From Shimia sediminis (GTDB lineage: Bacteria; Pseudomonadota; Alphaproteobacteria; Rhodobacterales; Rhodobacteraceae): 64,000 nucleotides of DNA. The position numbers and the translations under genes were made by a program. Positions 8,095 to 16,404 of the stretch are shown here, piece after piece (the first letter of the stretch is position 1; every line of letters starts with the position of its first letter). The stretch spans positions 115,702 through 179,701 of the forward strand of contig NZ_RYZK01000007.1 in NCBI RefSeq assembly GCF_003990645.1. Reading direction: 5' to 3'. A model generated the notes under the pieces. That model was not told the origin of the DNA, searched no databases, and saw nothing but the letters and a program-made list of their open reading frames with translations.

Positions 8095-9308
8095 GGGGTG
8101 AAAACCTCTTGGGGAAGACGAAAAACAAGGGTGATGGCGACCAGCTTGATCAGGCAGGGCAGCACCGCATAGGCCAGGGTAAGCGTTTGCAGCGCGTCAG
8201 GGCTGTTGACCGCGCCGGGCTGGAAACCGGCGGCGTCGAGCACGGGCAGCAACAACGCTGCGGCCAGTGCCAGCGCCAGTTTCCCGGCGAGAAACCAAAG
8301 GCCAAAGGCCTGGCCCGCCTTCAGGCCCGCGCGATCCAACGCGGCGGAAAACAGAACCGGCAACAACACCATGTCCGCCCCCAACGCCGCGCCTGACCCG
8401 ATGCAGATCAACGCAAACGGCAGGGCATGTCCCGCGGGCAGCAAGGCGGCCCAGACAAAACTGGCGATGGCCAGCGTCATGGCGATCAGCAGGGCGGGGC
8501 GCACGCCCTTGCGCGCGCTCAGCCGTGTCCAGAGCGGCACCGACAGACCTGCCGCGAGGAAAAACAGAACCAGAAACCCGCCCGCCTGACGGATCAGGCC
8601 CAGCCGGTCTTCGACAAAAAACAGGAACAATGTCGAGGTCATCGCCACTGGCAGTGCATTGATCAATGCAAGACCCAGCAACCGCGAGGCGCCAGATCGG
8701 TGCAGATCTGCAAAGGTCAGCGTGCCGGAAGGCTTCGGCGCGACAGTCCACAGCGACCTCGTGCGCAGATAGACCACCGCGCAGATCAGCGCCAACGCCA
8801 TCCCGTAAATGGCAAATCCGCCCTCCGAGCCAAACAGCGCCATCAGCGCGACGGGCGCAAGCGCGGCAAGAATCACGCCACTCAGCGCGCCCGCCTCGCG
8901 AAAGCCCGCCAGCCTGAGCAGCGCATCCGATGTCGGCGCGAGCGCCGTGCTTTGCCCGTAAAACAGGATCGCGGCAAGACTGTAACAGGTGAACAGCACC
9001 ACCAGCGACAGCACCAGCCATGCGGTTGGGTCCAGCAGCGGTGGCAGCGAGAACAGCATCAGAAACCCCAACCCCATACCAAGCGCCCCGATCATCGCAA
9101 ACCGCGCCAGCTGTGCAGGATACCTGTCAACCAGCCAGCCTAGGGCGGGGTCCTGCACGAAATCCATCACCCGGATGGCAATCAGGATACCGCCCACCGC
9201 CCCCAGGCTCAGCCCCAGCTCTGCCGTCGCATAGCGCGGCAGGTGGATATAGAGCGGCAGGCTCGCGGCGGCGAGCATCAGCGAAAAGAGGCTGACGTTC
9301 AGATTCAT
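8091..9308 (-). CDS. MFS transporter (GPH-like sugar:cation symporter type)
   Basis: A 405-residue integral membrane protein with about twelve hydrophobic segments. The N-terminus (SLPLYIHLPRYATAELGLSL, then AIRVMDFVQDPALGWLVDRY) carries the D-x-x-x-D-P-x-x-G signature between helices 2 and 3 seen in the glycoside-pentoside-hexuronide group. Its start codon shares bases with the stop of the upstream gene (TAATG), and its stop overlaps the next start (ATGA). In this lipid/sigma-E operon it may move a lipid precursor or small solute; that is inference from position only. Confidence 0.87.
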   Translation of the reverse strand: MNLNVSLFSLMLAAASLPLYIHLPRYATAELGLSLGAVGGILIAIRVMDFVQDPALGWLVDRYPAQLARFAMIGALGMGLGFLMLFSLPPLLDPTAWLVLSLVVLFTCYSLAAILFYGQSTALAPTSDALLRLAGFREAGALSGVILAALAPVALMALFGSEGGFAIYGMALALICAVVYLRTRSLWTVAPKPSGTLTFADLHRSGASRLLGLALINALPVAMTSTLFLFFVEDRLGLIRQAGGFLVLFFLAAGLSVPLWTRLSARKGVRPALLIAMTLAIASFVWAALLPAGHALPFALICIGSGAALGADMVLLPVLFSAALDRAGLKAGQAFGLWFLAGKLALALAAALLLPVLDAAGFQPGAVNSPDALQTLTLAYAVLPCLIKLVAITLVFRLPQEVFTP

Positions 9309-9844
9309 TACTGGCCCTTCAACTGCGGCCCCAACCGGGCCACGCGGCTTTCCGGGGCCAGCCAGATGCCAAAGAACCGTTTCTGAATGCCCGCAGTGGT
9401 CAAGGCACAGACCTTGCGACCATTCAGCCAGATCGTGATCGTATCCGCCCCGGTCGAGGTGGCGGTGATCTCGTCGCCCTTTTTCACATCGCTGTAACAG
9501 GTGGCCAGATCGGCGCGCAGCCCCGCGTCACCGCTGCGGGTGCCGCTGATGCGGGTGATTTCCTGCATCGTGGCATCGGTCAGCTGATCGGCGGAAAACC
9601 CACGCCGATAGGTCAGCCGCAGCGCCATCGGCGCCTGCCAGCGAAAATCCACCCCGCCCGGCGTGTAAAGCTCGGCGTCATAGATGGCGATCCCGAGATA
9701 GCGAATGGTGGCGCTGCCCAGCCGCTCGGGGTTTTGCAGACCGGTGCGGGCCACGTCCGCATGGGCCTTGCCCATCAGCATTGCGACCATCAACAACAGC
9801 GAAAGCGTGGTGATGCGCAAAGTGTCTGTCAGATGTCTACGCAT
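9308..9844 (-). CDS. Periplasmic chalcone-isomerase-like protein
   Basis: A 178-residue protein starting at the ATG at 9844, which overlaps the end of the Cfa-like gene (ATGCGTAG). Residues 1-29 form a signal peptide (basic start, ITTLSLLLMVAMLMGKAHA, cut after HADVA). The mature part resembles bacterial chalcone-isomerase-like domains: LGSATIRYLGIAIYDAELYTP, MALRLTYRRGF, and a C-terminal AGIQKRFFGIWLAPES. Plant relatives cyclise flavonoids or bind fatty acids; the bacterial proteins have no proven activity. Placement between a fatty-acid methyltransferase and a transporter suggests a role with modified acyl chains in the periplasm. Confidence 0.8.
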   Translation of the reverse strand: MRRHLTDTLRITTLSLLLMVAMLMGKAHADVARTGLQNPERLGSATIRYLGIAIYDAELYTPGGVDFRWQAPMALRLTYRRGFSADQLTDATMQEITRISGTRSGDAGLRADLATCYSDVKKGDEITATSTGADTITIWLNGRKVCALTTAGIQKRFFGIWLAPESRVARLGPQLKGQ

Positions 9845-10994
9845 GGGCCATCTCCACTTGCAGAACGTTGGTCTGGCCCACCGCAAAGGTGCCCGCGCAA
9901 AGTTCCAGATAATACCGCCAGTTGCGCAGAAAGGCGTCGTCATAGCCCAACCCACGGATGCGATCGGCCTGTGCCATCAGCCGCTCTGCCCAGATGCGGC
10001 AGGTCAGCGCATAGTCCTGACCAAAGGCAAAAACGTCATTCACCCGCATCCCGGCCTTGCGGGCCTGCTCGCGAATGGTCTGCTCCGACAAGAGCATGCC
10101 GCCGGGAAAGGTGTACTGGCGGATATAGTCGGAATTGGTGCGATAGGTCTCGAAATAGCCGTCATCCACGGTGATTGCCTGAATGACCGCGCGCCCGTTG
10201 CCGGACAGGTTGCGCTTCAGCGTTGCGAAATAACTTGGCCAATAGCGCTCGCCCACAGCCTCGACCATCTCGATCGAGACGATATTGTCGAACTGCCCGT
10301 GGGTCTTGCGATAGTCCTGCAACAGGATTTCGGCGCGCCCATCCAGCCGCGCATCGGCATAGCCGCGCTGGCTGGGGGAAATGGTGATGCCGGTGACAGT
10401 GCGGCCCTGTTCCGCTGCCCGGTCGGCAAAACCACCCCAGCCACAGCCGATTTCCAGCACCTGCTCCCCCTTGGACAAACGGCTCAGCACGCGGTCGTAC
10501 TTGCGGTTCTGGGCGCGCTCCAGATCATTGTCGCCATGCTCGAACAGGGCCGAGGAATAGGTCATGCCGTCATCCAGCCACAGCCGGTAGAACTCGTTGC
10601 CCACATCGTAATGCGCGCGAATGTTGCGCGCGGCCCCGCGCTCGGAATTGGCGCGCAGGATACGGTCGATGGCGCGCATTTTCAGCGTTTGCAAGGCACT
10701 GGGGCGTGAAAACGTGCCCAGCGTGTCGCGGTTCTTCAGCGCAAAGCCGATCAGGTCTTCGATGGACGAACTCTCCCACAGGCCCGCGACATAGGTCTCG
10801 CCCAGCCCGATGTCGCCGCGCGCCGCAATCGAGGTCACGGTGGACCAGTCGCGGATATGCAGGTCAGCCTCAAAGCCCGAGGTGCCGAAATCGTGGGTCT
10901 CGCCCTCGGGGGTGGTCAGGCGCAACCGGCCGTGATCCAACCGCGCGCAGGTCTCAAGAAAGTCGTGTTTGACCCGGTTGGTGATGAAACGCAT
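9837..10994 (-). CDS. Cyclopropane-fatty-acid-synthase-like SAM methyltransferase
   Basis: A 385-residue protein of the Cfa/mycolic acid methyltransferase family. The N-terminal third binds lipid. The SAM-binding core is visible in IRAHYDVGNEFYRLWLDDGMTYSSALF, the motif I glycines VLEIGCGWGGFADRA, GITISPSQ and the bicarbonate-site region SIEMVEAVGERYW; the tail contains RNWRYYLELC. It transfers methyl or methylene groups from SAM to an unsaturated phospholipid acyl chain at the inner membrane. In Rhodobacter relatives such enzymes, together with a FAD oxidoreductase like the one at 11737-13029, take part in methylated furan fatty acid synthesis. Starts within the stop of the DUF1365 gene (TGATG). 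Confidence 0.9.
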   Translation of the reverse strand: MRFITNRVKHDFLETCARLDHGRLRLTTPEGETHDFGTSGFEADLHIRDWSTVTSIAARGDIGLGETYVAGLWESSSIEDLIGFALKNRDTLGTFSRPSALQTLKMRAIDRILRANSERGAARNIRAHYDVGNEFYRLWLDDGMTYSSALFEHGDNDLERAQNRKYDRVLSRLSKGEQVLEIGCGWGGFADRAAEQGRTVTGITISPSQRGYADARLDGRAEILLQDYRKTHGQFDNIVSIEMVEAVGERYWPSYFATLKRNLSGNGRAVIQAITVDDGYFETYRTNSDYIRQYTFPGGMLLSEQTIREQARKAGMRVNDVFAFGQDYALTCRIWAERLMAQADRIRGLGYDDAFLRNWRYYLELCAGTFAVGQTNVLQVEMAHA

Positions 10995-11740
10995 CAGCTG
11001 ATCTCCTGTTGGGGTGGGGTCGGACGGCGGCGAAACGGCGCGCCCTTCAGTTTCAGTTTTGCGGCCTGCCAGTAGATCAGACCGAGGGTGCGCAAGGGCG
11101 CGATGGGGCGGCGCAGAACGCCGGTCAGGATGGCACGATTGGTCAGTGGCTGACGCGCGCCAGACAGCGTGGCGATCACCCCGTCAGCACCGTTTTCATG
11201 GGTGATGCGGATGCTGATCGCGTCGTCGCGAATGTTGAAACGAAAGCTGTAGCGCCCCGAAACCTGCTGGAAAGGCGAGACATGGAACAGTTTCTCAGCG
11301 CGCAGCGTCTCTGCCGCGGTGATCGGGGCAAAGCCGGGCAGGTGGCAGAGATATGAATGCCGCTCGCCAAAGGTGTTGTTGACCTCGGCGATCACCGCCG
11401 TGAGATCATCGCCCTCATAAGCCAGCCAGAAGCTGACCGGGTTAAAGACCTTGCCCAGGAACGTCGGTTGCGTCAGCAACAGGATGCGTTTGAACGGCAC
11501 GCCGGCGCAGGAGAGCACCTGCTCAGCCCAGGCAACGCCCCGGCCTTCGCCACGTTTGCCGCCGTGATTCCTGTCGCGCACCGAGGCAAGGTTGAAGCGG
11601 TTGCGCGAAAACAGCGCCGGACCAAGGGACGCACGCGGATCAATCAGCACAAAATCAATGCTGTAGGTAAAGGCGTTCTTTACCGATCCGCGTCGCGCAT
11701 GGGTGGTCGAGCCCGCGATATGATCCGGCCATTGGCTCAT
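10994..11740 (-). CDS. DUF1365 protein (partner of Cfa-like enzymes)
   Basis: A 248-residue protein; the ATG at 11740 overlaps the stop of the upstream FAD oxidoreductase gene (ATGA). Family landmarks are FTYSIDFVLIDP, WAEQVL, ILLLTQPTFLGKVFNPVSFWLAYE, EVNNTFGERHSYL, KLFHVSPFQQVSGRYSFRF and GLIYWQAAKLKLKGAPF. DUF1365 genes almost always sit between a flavin amine-oxidase-like gene and a Cfa gene, as here. In Rhodobacter sphaeroides a protein at this operon position has been connected with release of sigma-E from ChrR. Biochemical activity is unknown; a peripheral membrane location is likely. Confidence 0.87.
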   Translation of the reverse strand: MSQWPDHIAGSTTHARRGSVKNAFTYSIDFVLIDPRASLGPALFSRNRFNLASVRDRNHGGKRGEGRGVAWAEQVLSCAGVPFKRILLLTQPTFLGKVFNPVSFWLAYEGDDLTAVIAEVNNTFGERHSYLCHLPGFAPITAAETLRAEKLFHVSPFQQVSGRYSFRFNIRDDAISIRITHENGADGVIATLSGARQPLTNRAILTGVLRRPIAPLRTLGLIYWQAAKLKLKGAPFRRRPTPPQQEIS

Positions 11741-13029
11741 GCCGCCACACCGATGGCGGCGCTGCGCCGGTCCAGCGCCCGCGCCACGCGCACGGCGCTG
11801 GCAAACCCGTCCTCGTGGAACCCATGGCGCATCCAGGCCCCGGCAAACCACGTGTTGTTCTGACCCTGCATCTCCGCCAGCCGTGTCTGCGCCGACAGGG
11901 CCGGACCATCAAACACCGGGTGGCGAAAGACGTTGTGGTCGTAAATCAACTCTTCGCGCACCTCAGAATATGGGTTCAGCGAGATGAACATGGGATCATT
12001 CTCGGGAATGTTTTGCAGGCGGTTCATCCAATAGGTTACGCCGATCTCGGGGCGGTCATCCACCGCCCGCGCCTTATAGACCCAGGACGCCCAGCAATTG
12101 CGCCGCCGCGGCATCTGCGCCGGATCACGGTGCAGGATCACGGTGTTGTCCTGAAACCGCACAGCGCCCAGGGCCGCGGTCTCGGCGGTTGTGGGCTGCG
12201 CCAAGAGCTTCAGCGACTGGTCCGGGTGGCAGGCCAGGATCACCTCGTCAAACCGCTCTGCACCACGGTCCGAGTGCACGGTCACGCCGCTTTCGTCCCG
12301 GTCCACACGGGCTACGGGCGTTGCGGTGCGCAGATCGGTGCCCAACCGGGTCAGATGCGCGGCGAGGCGGGTGACATATTCGATACTGCCGCCCTTGACC
12401 GTCCACCACTGGTGCTGCCTGCGCTCCAGCAGCGAATGGTTGCGGAAAAAGCTGACCAGCGTGCGCGCCGGGAAATCGCGAATGCCCTCGGTGGGCGTCG
12501 ACCAGATCGCGCCGCAAATCGGCATCAGGTAATAGCGCTGGAACCAGTCGCCCAGCTTCAACTCTCTCACGAGGTCGGCAATCGACACGTCATCGGTTTT
12601 GGCCACAGCCTCGGCGTGGGTGTTAAAGGCCACGATGTCGCGCACCATCCGCGCGAAAGCAGGCCGCGCGATGTTGCGGCGCTGGGCAAACAGCGCGTTG
12701 ATCGAATACAGCGCATATTCCACCGCCCCGTCATCAATCGTTGCGCCGAAACTCATGTCGCTTTTTTCGATCGGCACGTTCAGATCGCGGAACATCCCCG
12801 TCAGGTGCGGATAATTCACATAGTTGAAAACGATAAACCCGGTGTCGACCGGCTGATCCCCGGTCCTGCCCGCCAGAATGGTGCGTGCATGGCCACCCAA
12901 TCGCGGCGCGGCCTCGAACAGCGTCACCTCATGGGCTGGCGACAGCAAATAGGCCGAGGCCAGACCGGAAATGCCACCGCCGATAATGGCGACACGCTGA
13001 CGGCGGGATTGTGGAAGATCGAATGACAT
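11737..13029 (-). CDS. FAD-dependent oxidoreductase of the sigma-E lipid operon
   Basis: A 430-residue amine-oxidase-like flavoprotein. The dinucleotide-binding motif is VAIIGGGISGLASAYLL (residues about 13-29) with FEAAPRLGGHARTI completing the FAD site; DTGFIVFNYVNYPHLTGMF and the C-terminal FAGAWMRHGFHEDGFASA are typical of the NAD(P)-binding-Rossmann/FAD family next to DUF1365. It is the first gene of the minus-strand operon, read from the sigma-E promoter at 13054-13080, with a short leader and GCGGAG six to eight bases before the ATG. Homologues in Rhodobacter take part in desaturating methylated acyl chains on the way to furan fatty acids, which scavenge singlet oxygen. Confidence 0.92.
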   Translation of the reverse strand: MSFDLPQSRRQRVAIIGGGISGLASAYLLSPAHEVTLFEAAPRLGGHARTILAGRTGDQPVDTGFIVFNYVNYPHLTGMFRDLNVPIEKSDMSFGATIDDGAVEYALYSINALFAQRRNIARPAFARMVRDIVAFNTHAEAVAKTDDVSIADLVRELKLGDWFQRYYLMPICGAIWSTPTEGIRDFPARTLVSFFRNHSLLERRQHQWWTVKGGSIEYVTRLAAHLTRLGTDLRTATPVARVDRDESGVTVHSDRGAERFDEVILACHPDQSLKLLAQPTTAETAALGAVRFQDNTVILHRDPAQMPRRRNCWASWVYKARAVDDRPEIGVTYWMNRLQNIPENDPMFISLNPYSEVREELIYDHNVFRHPVFDGPALSAQTRLAEMQGQNNTWFAGAWMRHGFHEDGFASAVRVARALDRRSAAIGVAA

Positions 13030-13053
13030 GGTTTCTCCGCTTGTTTTCAGGGA

Positions 13054-13080
13054 TTACGGGGCGGGTCTGGCACCGGATCA
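13054..13080 (-). promoter_or_regulatory. Sigma-E (RpoE) promoter of the lipid operon
   Basis: On the minus strand TGATCC (13080-13075) is followed by exactly 18 bases and TAA (13056-13054), the element arrangement of RpoE-ChrR promoters in Rhodobacter. Transcription would start near 13047, giving an 18-base leader before the ATG at 13029. Confidence 0.88.
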
Positions 13081-13105
13081 AAAAAAGAAAAAAATCTTTC
13101 CCGAG

Positions 13106-13132
13106 TGATCCAAACCCCGGCCCGCGCCGTAA
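13106..13132 (+). promoter_or_regulatory. Sigma-E (RpoE) autoregulatory promoter of rpoE-chrR
   Basis: TGATCC (13106-13111), 18 bases, TAA (13130-13132): same geometry as the divergent site 25 bp away. It sits upstream of rpoE, so the sigma factor should activate its own operon, as known for the Rhodobacter locus. Confidence 0.88.
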
Positions 13133-13214
13133 TGACCCCATGTTGAATGCGGCAACCTCGATACAGGACCGACCGCGCCCACCGGCCTCAGACCCGGTTG
13201 GGGCGTCGCCCGGG

Positions 13215-13766
13215 ATGTCACAGGTCAGCGAACAGACGCAGTGGATGCTGTTGGTGCGCGATGCGCGTGACAAACAGGCCTTTGCGCGCCTGTTCGATCA
13301 TTTTGCGCCGCGTTTGAAAGGTATGTTGATGCGGGGCGGGCTTCAGGCCGGTCTCGCCGAAGAGGTGGTACAGGACACGATGCTTTCGGTCTGGCACAAG
13401 GCACATCTGTTTGATCCCCACCGGGCGCAGGTCTCGGGGTGGGTCTATCAGATTGCGCGCAATCGCCAGATCGACGTGCTGCGCAAGGAACGCCGCCCTG
13501 TGCCCGAAGAACTGAAAGGTGACGATGTGCAAGAGGATGACGCCCTGCAGATCATCGCCCTCGAACAACAGACATCGCGACTGCGCGCGGCCTTGGCCCA
13601 ACTGTCGCCGGAACAACGGGTGCTGGTCGAACAGGCCTATCTCGGCGATCTCAGCCATTCCGAGCTGCAGGGCCTCACCGGTTTGCCGCTGGGCACCATC
13701 AAATCACGCATCCGGCTGGGCCTGAAACGCCTGCGCCGCGAGTTGCAAAACAAGCAGACGACATGA
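13215..13766 (+). CDS. rpoE: ECF sigma factor RpoE (singlet-oxygen response type)
   Basis: A 183-residue group IV sigma factor. Region 2 is visible in DKQAFARLFDHFAPRLKGML, EEVVQDTMLSVWHKAHLFDP and VSGWVYQIARNRQIDVLRK; region 4 is in LSPEQRVLVEQAYLGDLSHS followed by LPLGTIKSRIRLGLKRLRREL. The ATG at 13215 is chosen because family members begin a few residues before the WMLLVRDARD stretch and the predicted transcript start (about 13139) would leave the ATG at 13140 leaderless; the frame is open much further upstream, so 13140 cannot be excluded. It directs RNA polymerase to TGATCC-N18-TAA promoters and is held inactive by ChrR. Confidence 0.92.
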   Translation: MSQVSEQTQWMLLVRDARDKQAFARLFDHFAPRLKGMLMRGGLQAGLAEEVVQDTMLSVWHKAHLFDPHRAQVSGWVYQIARNRQIDVLRKERRPVPEELKGDDVQEDDALQIIALEQQTSRLRAALAQLSPEQRVLVEQAYLGDLSHSELQGLTGLPLGTIKSRIRLGLKRLRRELQNKQTT

Positions 13767-14398
13767 GTGAAATCCGTCACCATATCCCCGACGACCTGCT
13801 GGCGGCCTATGCCGGCGGCAACCTGTCTTATGCCTTTTCCATGGTTGTGGCGGCACATGTGTCCATGTGTGTCGAATGCCGCGCGCAGCTCTCCAGCCAC
13901 GAAACCGTGGGCGGCGCGCTGCTGGACGATGGCGACACGCCGTCGATCTCGCAGGCCATGCGCCAGAGCGTGTTTGCGCGGCTTGATGAGCCTGTGCCGG
14001 TGCCGCAATCTCCCCGCCGCATGGGGGTGTTTCCCGGCCCCGTGGCCCAGGCGCTGGGCTATGAAGACCCGCACTGGCGACGGATTGGCGGCAGCGTGCG
14101 CCAGACCCTGTTGCACCGGTCCGACAAGGACTCCGTGCGCCTTCTCTACATCCCGGCGGGGCAGGCGGTGCCGGATCACGGCCACAACGGGCTGGAACTG
14201 ACACTGGTCCTGCAAGGGGCGTTTTCGGATGAAACCGGACAGTTTGGCGTCGGCGATGTCGAGGTTGCCGATGACAGTCTGGAACACACCCCCGTCGCAT
14301 CCCCCGGAACGCCCTGTATCTGCCTTGCCGCCACCGACGCGCGCCTGCGCTTCAACGCCGTGGTGCCACGTCTGTTGCAGCCCGTTCTGGGTATCTGA
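13763..14398 (+). CDS. chrR: Zinc-dependent anti-sigma factor ChrR
   Basis: A 211-residue protein overlapping rpoE by ATGA. The N-terminal anti-sigma domain has the zinc ligands HVSMCVEC (H-x3-C-x2-C, about residues 33-40) plus an upstream His near residue 6-7. The C-terminal cupin domain (about 110-195) shows IPAGQAVPDHGHNGLELTLVLQG and DDSLEHTPVA, supplying further metal ligands. It sequesters RpoE in the cytoplasm; singlet oxygen triggers its removal, which in the model species needs the cupin domain. A stem-loop at 14577-14605 is the nearest downstream stop signal. Confidence 0.93.
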   Translation: MSEIRHHIPDDLLAAYAGGNLSYAFSMVVAAHVSMCVECRAQLSSHETVGGALLDDGDTPSISQAMRQSVFARLDEPVPVPQSPRRMGVFPGPVAQALGYEDPHWRRIGGSVRQTLLHRSDKDSVRLLYIPAGQAVPDHGHNGLELTLVLQGAFSDETGQFGVGDVEVADDSLEHTPVASPGTPCICLAATDARLRFNAVVPRLLQPVLGI

Positions 14399-14576
14399 CC
14401 CAACTGGCGCAAACTCGCAAATCCCTGACCGGATCGCGCATGTCTTTGGACGGCACCATGCCCAGATCCATGGTGTCACCCAAACCCGAAGACCACGCGG
14501 TCGGCCTGGGGTCGCTGAGACCCAAGTGGCGGCGTGCTGGGGACGCAAAGGACCGCTTGTTTCGTTCGGGCAAAGG

Positions 14577-14605
14577 AAAAGGGGCTTCCGAGAGGAGCCC
14601 CTTTT
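14577..14605. terminator. Intrinsic terminator between convergent chrR and metG
   Basis: AAAAGGGGCT (14577-14586) pairs with AGCCCCTTTT (14596-14605); the arms supply a T-run on either strand, so it can act both ways. The 180 bases between chrR and this hairpin hold no convincing gene. Confidence 0.8.
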
Positions 14606-14628
14606 CTGATTTCAGGTGGTGGCGGTGA

Positions 14629-16341
14629 TCAGTCCCGCGTGCCCGCAAACCGCTCTTGCCACTCTTCACGTTCACCATCGGTGATCTTGCGGAATGTCAC
14701 CTCCGGCACGGTAAAGGCATGGCCGGGGGCAAGGGTTTCCAGCGCCGCCGGAACATCGTCAGGCCAGCTCTCGTCCGTGGTCTGCATCGCCGCCATCAGC
14801 GCGTCCTTGGCATCCGGAATGAACGGCGAGGACAGGACCGCGTAAAGCCGGATCAGGTTCAGCGCCAGACGGATCTGCATCGCCGCAGTCTCCGGATCGG
14901 TCTTGAAGGTCGACCAGGGGGCGGCGTTTTGCAGGTACTCATTGCCTGCAACCCAGATCGCCCGCAGTTCCTGCGCTGACTTGCGCACTTCCATCGCGGC
15001 CATATGGCCCTCATAGGCGCGGATACGGGTGGTCAGCTCTTGGATCAGCGCCTTTTCAGTCTCCCCATAAGCCCCGCCCGCAGGCACGTCTTCGCCAAAC
15101 TTCGAGCGGCAGAATTTCGTGACGCGGCTGACAAAGTTGCCCAGCACATCGGCCAGATCCTTGTTCACCGACTGCTGGAAATTCTCCCAGGTGAACTCAC
15201 TGTCGCTGCTTTCCGGCGCATGGCTCAACAGCCACCAGCGCCAGTAATCCGCAGGCAGGATTTCCAGCGCCTGATCCATGAACACACCACGCCCGCGCGA
15301 GGTCGAGAACTGGCCGCCGTCATAGTTCAGATAGTTGAAGCTCTTGATGTAATCCACCAGCTTCCACGGCTCGCCCGACCCCAGAATGGTCGCCGGGAAC
15401 GACAGCGTGTGGAACGGCACGTTATCCTTGCCCATGAACTGGGTATAGGTCACGTCATCGGCGCCCTTGTCAGTGCGCCACCAGCGTTCCCAGTCGCTGC
15501 CCTTGCCCGCGCCAACCCATTCCTGCGAGCAGGCAATGTATTCAATCGGCGCGTCAAACCAGACATAGAACACCTTGCCGTCCATGCCGGGCCAGACGTC
15601 GTCGCCCTTCATCACCGGCACACCCCAGTCAAGGTCACGGGTGATGCCACGGTCCTGCAACCCATCACCATCGTTCAGCCACTTGTTGGCGATCGAGGTG
15701 GTCAGGATCGGCCAGTCGGCTTTCGAGTCAATCCACGCCTGCAGCTTTTCGCGCATCTGGCTCTGGCACAGGAACAGGTGCTTGGTCTCGCGCTCTTCCA
15801 GATCGGTAGAGCCTGAGATGGTCGAGCGTGGGTTGATCAGATCGGTGGGGTCCAGCTGCTTGGTGCAGTTGTCGCACTGGTCGCCGCGCGCATCTTCAAA
15901 GCCGCAGTTGGGGCAGGTGCCCTCGATATAGCGATCCGGCAGAAAACGCCCGTCCGCGTTGGAATACATCTGCGTTTCACTGACTTCGCGGATCAGGCCC
16001 GCGTCATCCAGACGGGCCGCAAAATGCTGCGTCAGCTTGTGGTTCTCGGCGCTGGACGAGCGGCCAAAGTGGTCAAACGACAGCCGAAAGCCCTTGGCGA
16101 TCTCGTCCTGCACGGCCCACATCTCGGCGCAATACTCCGCCACCGGCTTGCCCGCCTTGGCGGCGGCCAGTTCGGCCGGGGTGCCATGTTCATCTGTCGA
16201 GCACAGGAACAGCACCTCGTTGCCGCGGGCGCGCTGATAACGGGCAAACAGATCGGCAGGCAACTGGCTGCCCACAAGATTGCCCAGATGCTTGATGCCA
16301 TTGATATAGGGAATGGCCGAAGTGATTAGGTGGCGCGCCAT
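14629..16341 (-). CDS. metG: Methionyl-tRNA synthetase
   Basis: A 570-residue class I synthetase. The HIGH equivalent is in [18 protein letters not shown] (residues about 8-25), the zinc knuckle is CPNC...CDNC (about 145-160), and the KMSKS equivalent is [10 protein letters not shown] (about 340). The anticodon-binding helical bundle follows, with [21 protein letters not shown] and the [14 protein letters not shown] stretch. There is no C-terminal tRNA-binding (EMAP-like) domain. The ATG at 16341 follows GAGGA. It charges initiator and elongator tRNA-Met in the cytoplasm and is essential. Confidence 0.96.
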   Translation of the reverse strand: MARHLITSAIPYINGIKHLGNLVGSQLPADLFARYQRARGNEVLFLCSTDEHGTPAELAAAKAGKPVAEYCAEMWAVQDEIAKGFRLSFDHFGRSSSAENHKLTQHFAARLDDAGLIREVSETQMYSNADGRFLPDRYIEGTCPNCGFEDARGDQCDNCTKQLDPTDLINPRSTISGSTDLEERETKHLFLCQSQMREKLQAWIDSKADWPILTTSIANKWLNDGDGLQDRGITRDLDWGVPVMKGDDVWPGMDGKVFYVWFDAPIEYIACSQEWVGAGKGSDWERWWRTDKGADDVTYTQFMGKDNVPFHTLSFPATILGSGEPWKLVDYIKSFNYLNYDGGQFSTSRGRGVFMDQALEILPADYWRWWLLSHAPESSDSEFTWENFQQSVNKDLADVLGNFVSRVTKFCRSKFGEDVPAGGAYGETEKALIQELTTRIRAYEGHMAAMEVRKSAQELRAIWVAGNEYLQNAAPWSTFKTDPETAAMQIRLALNLIRLYAVLSSPFIPDAKDALMAAMQTTDESWPDDVPAALETLAPGHAFTVPEVTFRKITDGEREEWQERFAGTRD

Positions 16342-16404
16342 GTGTGATCCTCAGGTCTCGTCTTGCGTTTCGTCTAGCCCAAAGCGCAAGGCAGTGCCAG
16401 TAGG

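Noticed and set aside
11815-13026. Long open frame (403 codons) on the plus strand opposite the FAD oxidoreductase
   Set aside because: It is the antisense of a clear flavoprotein; its translation is rich in His, Arg and Gln with no domain, as expected for high-GC shadows.
13140-13214. N-terminal extension of RpoE from the ATG at 13140
   Set aside because: The predicted transcript start is about 13139, the extension is Pro/Ser-rich and not seen in family members; kept only as an alternative start.
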